Source of the DNA: DASPJL01 sp035628645
GTDB taxonomy: Bacteria > Bacteroidota > Bacteroidia > Cytophagales > Cyclobacteriaceae
Assembly: GCA_035628645.1 (NCBI GenBank)
Contig: DASPJL010000064.1
Location: 1 to 32,590, forward strand
DNA: 32,590 bases
Direction: 5' to 3'
A model generated the notes under the pieces. It saw only the letters and a list, made by a program, of their open reading frames with translations. It searched no databases and had not been told where the DNA came from. A program made the position numbers and the translations under genes. This document shows positions 8,417-16,648 of this stretch, piece by piece. How positions within the stretch are numbered: position 1 is the first letter of the stretch; every line of letters begins with the position of its first letter.

Positions 8417-9838
8417 ATGCAAATTGATTTCATTAAAAAATTAATTAAATATCTATTTGTTTTTATGATGGTGGCTGTTTTTACGGCATGTCAAAATAAA
8501 CCAAAGGAATTAAAGGCTGATTTATGGTTGACCCATAGTGACGGATCCGTTCTTTTCCAGAAACAAGACAGAGCTTTGATTTTCAAGGATTCTGCTCAGA
8601 CTCAAAATCCAACCATTGAATTGGACACGACTAAAACTTACCAAACCATGGATGGTTTTGGTTATACCTTAACTGGAGGAAGCGCCATCTTGTTAAACAA
8701 GCTTGAAGAATCGGCAAGGAAAGCATTATTACAAGAACTTTTCGATACCGATAGCAACAACATTGGTATAAGTTATTTGAGGTTGAGCATTGGCGCTTCA
8801 GATTTGAGTGATACTGTGTTTTCCTATAATGATTTGCCGCCAAATGAAACCGATCCTGAATTAACGAAATTTACATTGGAGCGCGAGAGGAAAGATTTGA
8901 TCCCGGTTTTAAAAGAGATTTTAGCCATTAATCCGGAAATAAAGATTTTGGGCTCTCCATGGTCGCCTCCTACCTGGATGAAAACAAACAACAGCTCAAA
9001 GGGAGGAAGTTTGAAACCTGAGTATTTTGAATCGTACGCAAATTATTTTGTCAAATACATTCAGGAAATGAAAAAAGAAGGGATTGTCATCGATGCAATA
9101 ACAATACAAAATGAACCGCTGCATCCGGGAAATAATCCGAGCTTGCTTATGTTGGCCGAGGATCAGGCGTTGTTTATTAAGCAAAACCTGGGTCCTGCTT
9201 TTGAAAAAGCGAACATTAAAACCAAGATTATTTTGTATGACCATAATGCGGACAGAATTGATTATCCAATCAGTATTTTAGATGATCCCGAAGCAAAAAA
9301 ATATGTAGATGGTTCTGCTTTTCACTTATATGGTGGAAAAATTGAGGCGCTTTCAGATGTTCATAAAGCCCATCCTGATAAACATTTATATTTCACAGAA
9401 CAGTGGGTAGGGGCACCAAGTAATTTTGGAGGAGACCTTTCATGGCATATCAAAACCTTGATAATAGGAGCGCCAAGAAACTGGTGCAGAAACGTATTGG
9501 AGTGGAACTTGGCTTCTGACCCAAATCAGGATCCGCATACCATAGGTGGTTGCGACAGATGTTTGGGAGCAATAACCATTGGTGGAGATGAAGTGACCAG
9601 AAATGTAGCCTATTATATAATTGCGCACGCTTCCAAGTTTGTCAGGCCCGGGTCAGTAAGAATTGAGTCAAACCTCCCTGAAGGTTTACCAAATGTGGCT
9701 TTCAAAACGCCCGAAGGTAAAAAAGTCCTGATTGTATATAATGATGGAAAATCATCTCAGGATTTTAATATTAAATACAGTGGAAAATCCCTTGCTGCAA
9801 GTTTAAAAGAAGGTGCAGTTGGCACCTATGTTTGGTAA
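8417..9838 (+). CDS. GH30-family glycosidase, lipoprotein
   Basis: The 473-residue product has a lipoprotein signal (residues 1-25, lipobox FTAC) and a GH30 (beta/alpha)8 barrel with its side beta domain. Conserved pieces include MDGFGYTLTGGSA, LRLSIGASDLS, ILGSPWSPPTWMKTN, the acid/base glutamate E233 in TIQNEP and the nucleophile E328 in YFTEQWVG. The C-terminal beta domain ends in GTYVW. Members of GH30 act as glucosylceramidases, beta-1,6-glucanases or related retaining enzymes; endo-beta-1,6-glucanase or beta-glucosidase is plausible in a polysaccharide-degrading bacterium, but the exact substrate cannot be read from sequence. Lipidation suggests an outer-membrane or periplasmic location. 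No SusCD pair is adjacent, and it is about 10 kb from the GH18 locus. Confidence 0.92.
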   Translation: MQIDFIKKLIKYLFVFMMVAVFTACQNKPKELKADLWLTHSDGSVLFQKQDRALIFKDSAQTQNPTIELDTTKTYQTMDGFGYTLTGGSAILLNKLEESARKALLQELFDTDSNNIGISYLRLSIGASDLSDTVFSYNDLPPNETDPELTKFTLERERKDLIPVLKEILAINPEIKILGSPWSPPTWMKTNNSSKGGSLKPEYFESYANYFVKYIQEMKKEGIVIDAITIQNEPLHPGNNPSLLMLAEDQALFIKQNLGPAFEKANIKTKIILYDHNADRIDYPISILDDPEAKKYVDGSAFHLYGGKIEALSDVHKAHPDKHLYFTEQWVGAPSNFGGDLSWHIKTLIIGAPRNWCRNVLEWNLASDPNQDPHTIGGCDRCLGAITIGGDEVTRNVAYYIIAHASKFVRPGSVRIESNLPEGLPNVAFKTPEGKKVLIVYNDGKSSQDFNIKYSGKSLAASLKEGAVGTYVW

Positions 9839-9867
9839 GCAGGCCTGAATTGTGATGGATGGATTGA

Positions 9868-9919
9868 AAGGGTAGAAGGATTGATCTTAAGGATTTTAAA
9901 ATTAATCCTTCTATCCCTT
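9868..9919. terminator. Long hairpin between convergent GH30 and reductase genes
   Basis: AAGGGTAGAAGGATT (9868-9882) pairs with AATCCTTCTATCCCTT (9904-9919) with one bulged base around a 21-base loop. It lies in the 99-base gap between two gene ends and would fold from either strand. Neither side has a clear U tract, so it may be a transcript-end stabiliser rather than a classical intrinsic terminator. Confidence 0.5.
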
Positions 9920-9937
9920 ATTACAGAAGTCTGAGAA

Positions 9938-10840
9938 TTACTTCACCTGTTTTGCAACAAAGTCAATGCCTTCCTCAAAGGAAACCGGATTATAATCCAG
10001 CATTCGAATGGCTTTTTCAATTACAAATCCTGTTCTTGGGGGTCTTTTGGCAGGTTGCGTGAATTTTGTGGAATCTGTTTTATTGATTAAAGACGTATCA
10101 AGTTTGAAAAAATCGGCTGTTTTTAGCGCCATTTGATATGGTGTAAGGAGGTCTTTTCCTGATATATTGAAAATACCCTCGGCTTCATTTTTTATAATCA
10201 AATAGCAACCCATGGCAAGATCTTCCGCCAAAGTCGGTGTTCGCCATTGATCATCCACCACATTTATCGTTTTTCCTTCCTCCAGGCTTTTCTTTACCCA
10301 TAGAATAATGTTGGTTCTACTCATGTCGTGCGCGATTCCATAAACCAAAACCGTTCTCGCAATGGCCCATTTTATATCAGAATTTATGATAAGTTGTTCT
10401 GCAGCCAGTTTACTTTGTCCATAATAGCTCAATGGGTTCGCTTCAGCCTCTTCCTCATAAGGTCCGGCTGTTCCATCAAATATAAAATCTGTAGAAAGGT
10501 GAAGAAGCAGGGATTTTGTGCTTTTTGCAGCTTCAATCAGGTATTTTACCGCTTCCACATTTAATTTCCAGCATTCATTTCTGTCTGTTTCGCATTGATC
10601 CACATTGGTCATCGCGGCGGTATTAATAATATAATGAGGCTTTGTTTCCTCTACAAGAGAAAGTACCTGTCCCTCATTGGTAATATCCAGCCTATAATAA
10701 GTATAGCCTGTGAGCGCGGAGGGGAGACGGTTTTCTCCTCGGGCTGTGGCTATAATCTCAAATTCTTTTTTCCTTATTAACAACTCTACCAACTTTTGGC
10801 CTAAAAGTCCATTTGAACCCGTAATGAGTACTTTCTTCAT
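9938..10840 (-). CDS. RmlD-like sugar nucleotide reductase (extended SDR family)
   Basis: The 300-residue protein has a Rossmann NAD(P)-binding motif TGSNGLLG (7-14), NTAAMTNVDQCE, LSTDFIFDG and the catalytic YxxxK pair Y140/K144 in YYGQSKLAAE. This is the layout of dTDP-4-dehydrorhamnose reductase, which makes the last step of dTDP-L-rhamnose synthesis. No rmlA, rmlB or rmlC lies nearby, so the substrate is not certain and no symbol is given; an epimerase/reductase for another nucleotide sugar is possible. It follows the cyclophilin gene on the same strand after a 72-base gap. Confidence 0.82.
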   Translation of the reverse strand: MKKVLITGSNGLLGQKLVELLIRKKEFEIIATARGENRLPSALTGYTYYRLDITNEGQVLSLVEETKPHYIINTAAMTNVDQCETDRNECWKLNVEAVKYLIEAAKSTKSLLLHLSTDFIFDGTAGPYEEEAEANPLSYYGQSKLAAEQLIINSDIKWAIARTVLVYGIAHDMSRTNIILWVKKSLEEGKTINVVDDQWRTPTLAEDLAMGCYLIIKNEAEGIFNISGKDLLTPYQMALKTADFFKLDTSLINKTDSTKFTQPAKRPPRTGFVIEKAIRMLDYNPVSFEEGIDFVAKQVK

Positions 10841-10912
10841 TTTTATTAAGTCTTGTAATTATAGAATATTTTTGATGTTATCATTAGTGTAAGGTGCTGT
10901 GGTTCAGATATT

Positions 10913-11566
10913 TTAACGTGAAATGGTGTCCAGCCGCACCGACATGATTACATCCTTTAACGGAACTCCATTCTCCGAAACTTCAGAAGTAGCGATTACG
11001 TCCACTATATTCAATCCGTCAATTACTTCTCCGAAAACAGTATAATTCTGATCCAGATGCGGCACTCCTCCCAATTCTTTGTAAACTTCCCTTTGATCTT
11101 TAGGAATATACCTTCCGGTTTGCCCTTCGATAATATCCAGATCCCGGTCCTTGAATTTCTTACCATGAACAATATAAAATTGTGTAGGGTCTGACGATTT
11201 TGCAGGATTATCATAACGAGCGGCTGCCAGAGCCCCCTTTTTATGGAATAAAGATTCATCAAATTCTGCAGGAATGAGGCTGTGATCTTTTATTTCCTTC
11301 GGATTATGTGCCCTTGTTTTTGGATCTCCGGTTTGAATGATCAAGTCTTTTACCACCCTATGAAATTTAAGGCTATCGTAATATCCTTCTTTTACCAGTT
11401 TTACAAAATTGGCGGTGTGTTTGGGTGTTTTATCTGAAAGCGTCATGGTTATTTCGCCAAATTCAGTAGTAATTATAGCAACAGGCACTTTTTCTTTTTT
11501 TCCGCAAGAGGAAGTTGCAATTAAGAGGAATAAAATTAATAATGTTGTAGAGTTCCAAATTTTCAT
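10913..11566 (-). CDS. Cyclophilin-type peptidyl-prolyl isomerase, lipoprotein
   Basis: The 217-residue product has a lipoprotein signal (lipobox ATSSC near residue 21) followed by a cyclophilin domain. Visible signatures are TPKHTANFVKLV, the active-site FHRVV with its Arg, IIQTGDP, QFYIVHGK and the closing VFGEVIDGLNIVDVI. It should catalyse proline cis-trans isomerisation during folding of envelope proteins. An insertion between QFYIVHGK and the last motif (about residues 140-165) makes it somewhat longer than small bacterial cyclophilins. The gene lies between hemC and the RmlD-like gene, all on the minus strand. Confidence 0.92.
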   Translation of the reverse strand: MKIWNSTTLLILFLLIATSSCGKKEKVPVAIITTEFGEITMTLSDKTPKHTANFVKLVKEGYYDSLKFHRVVKDLIIQTGDPKTRAHNPKEIKDHSLIPAEFDESLFHKKGALAAARYDNPAKSSDPTQFYIVHGKKFKDRDLDIIEGQTGRYIPKDQREVYKELGGVPHLDQNYTVFGEVIDGLNIVDVIATSEVSENGVPLKDVIMSVRLDTISR

Positions 11567-11633
11567 TTTGGGGCATTTTAGATTTTATGTATGAAATTCT
11601 CTGAAGGTTATGCATTCAACATTTCCTTCTAGA

Positions 11634-12572
11634 TCAGTATCCAACAAGTTTACTTTTTATATCTTTCAGAATCTCCGCTCCTCCTGTTTCCAACACTTTA
11701 AGAGCCAGTTTTTGCCCTATAGATTCGGCGTCAGTTAATGGGCCTTTTTCAATCAGTTTAATAACCTTTTTGCCATCGAGACTAATTATGCCCCCATCCA
11801 TTTGGACCTGACTACTTTTAATTGTTGCCAACCCGAAAACAGGTATACTGCATCCTCCCTGCAAAGTCTTTAAGAAAGCTCTTTCGGCTTTTAAACAAAT
11901 TTCAGTATCCATATGGTTGACCGCCTTTTTTACAATGGATCTTTTTTCCTCTGACAAATCTACCGCTGCTTCAACAGCAACACTGCCTTGACCCACTGCA
12001 GGAGTAAAAATGTCCACAGGAAGTTTTTCTGCAACAAATTCGTCATATTCCATCCTATGCACGCCGGCAAAGGCCAGTAATAAAGCATCGCAAAGTCCTT
12101 CATCCATTTTTCTGAAACGGGTTTGAAGGTTGCCTCTTATATCTACCGTTTTTATGTTAGGGTAGTAATGCTTCAACATCGCCACTCTCCGGGTAGAGGA
12201 TGTTCCGATTACCAGGTTAGGAGAGGTGAGTGAAATTCCCTTTTTTGCACTCACCAGCACATCATTGACGATTTCTCTTTCTGTAAAGGCGATGATTTCA
12301 AGTTCTACAGGAAGTTCAGACTGTAAATCTTTTGCACTATGGACCGCAATATCAATATTTTGATTTAAAAGCTGTTCTTCAAGTTCCTGAGTGAAGATTC
12401 CTTTACTGCCAATTTTAGCGATTGCCTTGTCCAGGATTTTATCTCCCTTCGTTTCAATTATTTCAATATGGGTTTTATACCCTTGTTTATGAATTAATGA
12501 AGCCACATGATTTGCCTGCCACAGCGCCAGCTTACTTCCTCTTGTTCCTATTTTTATAATTGAAGCGTCCAT
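11634..12572 (-). CDS. hemC: Hydroxymethylbilane synthase (porphobilinogen deaminase)
   Basis: The 312-residue enzyme joins four porphobilinogen units into hydroxymethylbilane in tetrapyrrole (haem) synthesis. It begins with the conserved IKIGTRGSKLALWQ and contains KDLQSELP, TSSTRR, DIRGNLQTR and PAVGQG. C241 in LQGGCSIPV is the residue that carries the dipyrromethane cofactor. The length agrees with the family. It lies downstream of prfB on the same strand, separated by a 105-base gap with a perfect palindrome, so it is probably transcribed separately. Confidence 0.96.
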   Translation of the reverse strand: MDASIIKIGTRGSKLALWQANHVASLIHKQGYKTHIEIIETKGDKILDKAIAKIGSKGIFTQELEEQLLNQNIDIAVHSAKDLQSELPVELEIIAFTEREIVNDVLVSAKKGISLTSPNLVIGTSSTRRVAMLKHYYPNIKTVDIRGNLQTRFRKMDEGLCDALLLAFAGVHRMEYDEFVAEKLPVDIFTPAVGQGSVAVEAAVDLSEEKRSIVKKAVNHMDTEICLKAERAFLKTLQGGCSIPVFGLATIKSSQVQMDGGIISLDGKKVIKLIEKGPLTDAESIGQKLALKVLETGGAEILKDIKSKLVGY

Positions 12573-12616
12573 TTTGGCAAAATTAATGAAATGTTAAATT
12601 ATAAATTTTGAATTTT

Positions 12617-12647
12617 ACTTTTGGAGGGTTTTAAACCCTCCAAAAGT
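12617..12647. terminator. Perfect 15-bp palindrome downstream of prfB
   Basis: ACTTTTGGAGGGTTT and its exact complement flank a single central T. The element sits between the prfB stop and the hemC start, so it is the likely prfB transcript end. It lacks a separate U tract, and could instead be one copy of a dispersed palindromic repeat. Confidence 0.5.
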
Positions 12648-12677
12648 TTAAGTTAGAATCATTCAAATTATTGTTTC

Positions 12678-13755
12678 TTACTGGTCCATTAAATATGCTT
12701 TGATAAAATCATCAATATCTCCGTCCATTACATTTTGAACATCTGATCGTTCTACGCCTGTTCGATTGTCTTTAACCAATTTATAAGGGTGCATTACATA
12801 ACTTCGGATCTGGGAACCAAAATCTATTCGTTTTTTTGTGCTTTCAACCCTGGCTCTTTCTTCGTTTCTTTTTTCTATTTCCAGTTGATATAATCGGGAT
12901 TTAAGTAATTGTATGGCTTTCTCCTTGTTTTGCAATTGAGAACGTTCCTGCTGGCACTCTACAATTAACCCTGACGGCGCGTGCTTTAAGCGAACGGCTG
13001 TTTCTACCTTGTTTACATTTTGCCCACCAGCGCCACCTGACCTGAAGGTATCCCAACTGATATCCGCAGGATTTACTTCAATATTAATCGTGTCATCTAT
13101 TCTTGGAAAGGCATAAATAGATGCAAAGGAAGTATGCCTTCTTCCTCCTGAATCGAACGGTGAAATCCTTACCAGCCGATGTACCCCGATTTCTGCTTTA
13201 AGATAACCGTAAGCAAAGTCTCCTTCAAACTCCAGCGTTGCAGATTTAATCCCTGCTCCTTCGCCTGCCTGGTAATTCAACTCCCTTACTGTGAGCCCTT
13301 GCCTTTCTCCCCACATAATGTACATCCGCATCAGCATTTCTGCCCAATCCTGGCTTTCCGTTCCTCCCGCTCCAGGGTTAATTTCCATTATAGCGCTTAG
13401 CTGATCTTCTTCATTGCTGAGCATTTTTTTGAACTCCAGCTCTTCTACTGCATTGATAACTTTTTCAGCCTCCTGCTTTACCTCGCTTTCCTCTACATCT
13501 CCGGCTTCATAAAATTCATAAAGTGTTTCCAGGTCACCGAAGGCTTTTTCGACATCCTCATAACTGTCCGTCCAAACCTTCAGCGATTTTATGCCCTTTA
13601 AAGTTTTTTCGGCTTCCTTTGGATCGTTCCAAAAATCCGGCGCAGAGGTTTTGTCTTCAGCTACCCTTACTTCTTCTTTCTTACTTTCGTAGTCAAAGAT
13701 ACCTCCTCAAAGCCGCTACCCTGGCTTTCAAATCTTTCAATTGATCTGTCGTCAT
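12678..13755 (-). CDS. prfB: Peptide chain release factor 2, expressed by programmed +1 frameshift
   Basis: Translation begins at ATG 13755 with MTTDQLKDLKARVAALRRYL and meets an in-frame TGA at 13695-13693. Skipping one base (T13695) continues with DYESKKEEVRVAEDK and runs to the stop at 12678, giving a protein of about 358 residues. RF2 hallmarks are SPF in ISPFDSGGRRHTSFA (stop-codon recognition of UGA/UAA) and GGQ in GGAGGQNVNK (peptide release). The frameshift lets RF2 control its own level: when RF2 is scarce the ribosome pauses at UGA and shifts. An annotation starting at the internal Met at 13424 would miss the first third. The gene lies 14 bases downstream of the SMR exporter gene and is probably co-transcribed with it. 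Confidence 0.96.
13692..13707 (-). promoter_or_regulatory. prfB programmed frameshift signal
   Basis: On the minus strand the sequence reads AGG AGG TAT CTT TGA C: a Shine-Dalgarno-like AGGAGG three bases before the slippery CTT, then the in-frame TGA followed by C. This is the classical RF2 frameshift site, with the internal Shine-Dalgarno at the spacing that promotes +1 slippage. Confidence 0.95.
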
Positions 13756-13769
13756 ATGTTATAAAAAAT

Positions 13770-14087
13770 TTAACTGAAAAGTTTTAAACCCACTACACCG
13801 GCTGCGATAAATAAAATGCACACAATCCGGATAATTTCTTTTGATTCATTAAATAAAAACATACCTAAAATGGCTGTTCCCATCGCACCTATACCTGTCC
13901 ATACGGCATAGGCCGTTCCCACGGGTAGAGTTTTTGTTCCCTGAGCTAAAAACCAAAAGCTCAATAGCATGGCGATTATCGTTCCCACACTTGGCCAAAG
14001 TTTGGTAAGTCCATCAGTGTACTTTAGTCCTATTGCCCAGCCGATTTCAAAAATGGCTGCTATTAAAATATAAATCCAACCGTTCAT
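13770..14087 (-). CDS. gdx: SMR-family exporter, guanidinium exporter (Gdx/SugE) type
   Basis: The 105-residue protein has four transmembrane helices, the size of a small multidrug resistance subunit that works as a dual-topology dimer. The essential glutamate is E14 in FEIGWAIGLKYTDGLTKLWP. The GLKYT and LPVGTAYAVWTGIGAMGT segments match the Gdx (formerly SugE) branch rather than EmrE, so guanidinium/proton antiport is the best guess; quaternary ammonium export is the alternative. I looked for a guanidine riboswitch in the 114 bases upstream and saw only the ilvE terminator. prfB follows after 14 bases. Confidence 0.88.
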   Translation of the reverse strand: MNGWIYILIAAIFEIGWAIGLKYTDGLTKLWPSVGTIIAMLLSFWFLAQGTKTLPVGTAYAVWTGIGAMGTAILGMFLFNESKEIIRIVCILFIAAGVVGLKLFS

Positions 14088-14114
14088 TATTAGATTTTTT
14101 ATGAATCAAGGAAT

Positions 14115-14147
14115 GTAAAAAAAACAAAGGCTTCAACTTCTGAAGCC
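14115..14147 (-). terminator. Rho-independent terminator of ilvE
   Basis: On the minus strand GGCTTCA and TGAAGCC form a 7-bp stem with a 5-base loop, followed directly by TTTGTTTTTTTT. It lies about 55 bases after the ilvE stop codon and just before the SMR gene. Confidence 0.85.
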
Positions 14148-14201
14148 ATTGGTAATTAAATGACGCTAATATATTTTGTTTGCTGCTCTGCTCGCTATCA
14201 A

Positions 14202-15266
14202 CTATACTTTATATATCCAATTAAATTTATCTTCAGACTTCCCTGTTTTTAATTCATCTAAAGACTTTAATATTTTACCCGAAAGTTCTCTGGTTTTGAT
14301 ATCTGGCAGAACATAATCTTTTCCATTAAACCCAATAGCGGCGATATGCGTGATTGTAGCCGCAGTTCCTACGCCAAACGCTTCTCTTAACGAACCATTG
14401 TCTATTGCCTTTATAATCTCCTCTACGCTAACCCTTCGTTCTTCTAATTTAATACCCCAGTCACGAACCAATGTTAATACACTATCTCTGGTTATACCCT
14501 TTAAAATGGTATCCGCAGCAGGAGGAGTAATTAATGTATCTCCAACGAGGAACATCACATTCATTGTTCCTGATTCTTCGAAATATTTATGTTCCTTTGC
14601 ATCAGTCCATAACAATTGGTGGTAGCCCTCATTGTATGCAAGTTTTGCAGGGTATAATGAACCGGCATAGTTCCCTGCAGTTTTAGCAAAACCTGTACCT
14701 CCAACCATAGACCTGGAGTAATAAGTCTCGACTTTTACTTTAACTGGTTCAGAATAATAAGCTGCTGCAGGTCCGGTCATTATAATAAATTTATAAGTCT
14801 CAGAAGGGCGAACGCCTAAAAACTCGTCCGTTGCAAACATGAGCGGTCGGATGTATAAGGAATAGCCGGGTCTGTCAGAGATCCATTGTTTATCAAGCGT
14901 AATAAGTTCTTTAAGTCCCGACATGAAAACCTCTTCTGTCAACTGAGCCATACACATTCTTTCAGCGGATTTGTTCATCCGCTTAAGGTTTTCAAGTGGC
15001 CTGAAGATCAAGGCTTCTCCCTTATTGTTTTTATAAGCTTTTAAGCCTTCAAAAATGGATTGTCCATAATGGAGTGCCGAATTACCCGGACTTAAACTAA
15101 TGTGTTGAAATGGCTGGATCTTTAAATTTCCCCATTTCCCATCTTTATAATCTGCCACAAACATGTGGTCTGAAAAATTCTTTCCAAAAAGAAGGTTGTC
15201 AAAATTCAGTTCAGAAATTCTTGATTTTGCTATCTTTTGAACATCTATCTTCATCGCATCTAACAT
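14202..15266 (-). CDS. ilvE: Branched-chain-amino-acid aminotransferase
   Basis: The 354-residue class IV PLP aminotransferase interconverts leucine, isoleucine and valine with their 2-oxo acids. It has HYGQSIFEGLKAY, RPLENLKRMNKSAERM, YIRPLMFA, the PLP lysine K195 in GFAKTAGNYAGS, EESGTMNVMFL and GITRDSVL. The FAKTAGNY form places it in the longer BCAT type that includes the eukaryotic enzymes, rather than the short E. coli IlvE type. A second Met at residue 5 could be the true start. It is followed by a strong terminator and looks monocistronic or last in its unit. Confidence 0.93.
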   Translation of the reverse strand: MLDAMKIDVQKIAKSRISELNFDNLLFGKNFSDHMFVADYKDGKWGNLKIQPFQHISLSPGNSALHYGQSIFEGLKAYKNNKGEALIFRPLENLKRMNKSAERMCMAQLTEEVFMSGLKELITLDKQWISDRPGYSLYIRPLMFATDEFLGVRPSETYKFIIMTGPAAAYYSEPVKVKVETYYSRSMVGGTGFAKTAGNYAGSLYPAKLAYNEGYHQLLWTDAKEHKYFEESGTMNVMFLVGDTLITPPAADTILKGITRDSVLTLVRDWGIKLEERRVSVEEIIKAIDNGSLREAFGVGTAATITHIAAIGFNGKDYVLPDIKTRELSGKILKSLDELKTGKSEDKFNWIYKV

Positions 15267-15333
15267 ACTACTAGAAATAAAAATAAAGCTGAAATTTAGG
15301 AGAATATTTACAAATACTAATAAAAAATCTGCT

Positions 15334-15873
15334 TTATAATCTTGCTTTCCATATTACCTCTTCAACATTCTTTTCCTTGCCTACTTTTCTGGCCAACACG
15401 AATAAATAATCCGAAAGCCTGTTTACATATTTTATTACCAGGTCTTCCACCGGTTCTTCTTCGTGCAAAGCAATTATTTCCCGCTCCGCCCTTCTACAGA
15501 CGCATCGTGCCAGGTGGCAGAAAGAAACCAGTTGATGGCCTCCAGGTAAAATGAAATTCCTCATTTCAGGCAATTGCTCGTTCATAAGGTCAATTGCTTT
15601 TTCAAGAAGTTCAACATCCGATTCGTGAAGGTCCGGAATCCTTTTTTTTGTAGTACCTTCCCAAGCCAGATGCGATCCGATGGTAAACAACCGATCCTGG
15701 ATCTCCTTAAGGATGTTTTTTCTACCGGGATCCATATCTCTGATCAAGCCTATATAAGAATTAAGTTCATCCACAGTTCCATAAGCATTGATCCTGGCAT
15801 TGGCCTTTGAAACCCTTTTGCCCCCTATCAATGAAGTTTGTCCCTGATCTCCTGTTTTAGTATAGATTTTCAT
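15334..15873 (-). CDS. PduO-type cob(I)alamin adenosyltransferase
   Basis: The 179-residue protein transfers adenosyl from ATP to cob(I)alamin to make adenosylcobalamin. The N-terminal KIYTKTGDQGQTSLIGGKRVSKAN carries the ATP-binding signature, followed by YGTVDELNSYIG, FILPGGHQ and the helical CRRAERE motif with RLSDYLFVLAR near the C-terminus. These are the marks of the PduO/MMAB family, and the length fits. No cobalamin-dependent enzyme is adjacent. Its start lies five bases after the end of a decayed YhcG-type gene. Confidence 0.93.
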   Translation of the reverse strand: MKIYTKTGDQGQTSLIGGKRVSKANARINAYGTVDELNSYIGLIRDMDPGRKNILKEIQDRLFTIGSHLAWEGTTKKRIPDLHESDVELLEKAIDLMNEQLPEMRNFILPGGHQLVSFCHLARCVCRRAEREIIALHEEEPVEDLVIKYVNRLSDYLFVLARKVGKEKNVEEVIWKARL

Positions 15874-15878
15874 GATAA

Positions 15879-16556
15879 TTAGTTTTTTATTGCCAGATGG
15901 AATAAGCCGCCGGATTTCGTGAATCCGTTTCCTAGTTCTAATAAAAAATCTTGAAGATGTGTAATAATTGCTTGTTCTAAATCTTTCTCATAGTATGAAG
16001 CTTCTCTTTTTAATCCTAAAAACTCCAAATACATTGGATCTTTAATAATCTCTGTTGCTGATGAAGGATGTCTCTCGTTTCTCGCCACTGCTAAAACACG
16101 TTCCTTATCGTTGCTGAGCAGTAATCGTTCCTAAAGGTTAGAATGGATTTGCCTTTCTAATTGCCGAACTGTCCAATTGTTTTTTACAGTTTCAGCAATA
16201 TAAAATTGCCTTTTTTCAGGTGAATCCAACCTTAAATTAACTTTATATTGACTCCAACTAAATTGCGAATACAGTGTATTCGCAATTGGAAATGTTCGAT
16301 AAAACTGTCTGGATATCTCAATTTGTCTTCTTGAAAATCCTGACCCATATTCCAGTTCTAAATTCTCTGCTATATACTTAGTAAGGTATTTTCCATAACC
16401 GGCTCTGTCTTTTCCCTCCTGTTCTTCTTCAAAAATACGTTGTCCAATTCTCCAGTACATGAGGGTGCGTTCATGATCAACTTGCCGAATTGCTTTTTCT
16501 CTAGAATTGGCGATGATTACCCTTATGTCTGTTAAAATGGGTGTATTGATATTCAT
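15879..16556 (-). pseudogene. YhcG/DUF1016 PDDEXK nuclease-family remnant with nonsense codon and 3' deletion
   Basis: The first 141 codons encode the DUF1016 N-terminal domain (LMYWRIGQRIFEEEQ, GYGKYLTKYIAENL, WTVRQLERQI) and end at TAG 16133-16131. The same frame continues at once with ERLLLSNDKERVLAVARNE, EIIKDPMYLEFLGL, YYEKDLEQAIITHLQDFLLELGNGF, so the stop replaces a residue that is normally Tyr (LYERL). After GNGF the family sequence ends: fourteen unrelated residues (TKSGGLFHLAIKN) follow and a stop at 15879. The PDDEXK catalytic core is missing. Members of this family are typically horizontally spread nucleases linked to defence or mobile DNA; this copy cannot be active. Confidence 0.88.
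16261..16287. repeat. Perfect 27-base palindrome inside the DUF1016 remnant
   Basis: AATTGCGAATACA and its exact complement flank one central G, within codons for FPIANTLYSQFSW. A 13-bp perfect hairpin inside coding sequence is unusual, but may have arisen after the gene decayed. Confidence 0.6.
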
Positions 16557-16648
16557 TTAATAATGCTGTTATATCTTATTTTTCAAGATGTACTCCCTTA
16601 ATTTATTGTTCAATTCCGCTTTAGCGGATGGGTGTCAGTAGACATACC

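Noticed and set aside
12678..13424. prfB starting at the internal Met at 13424
   Set aside because: The upstream sequence encodes the RF2 N-terminal domain in the same frame, joined by the programmed frameshift to ATG 13755.
14088..14201. Guanidine riboswitch ahead of the SMR exporter gene
   Set aside because: The only structure in this gap is the ilvE terminator hairpin with its T tract; no riboswitch-like fold is visible.
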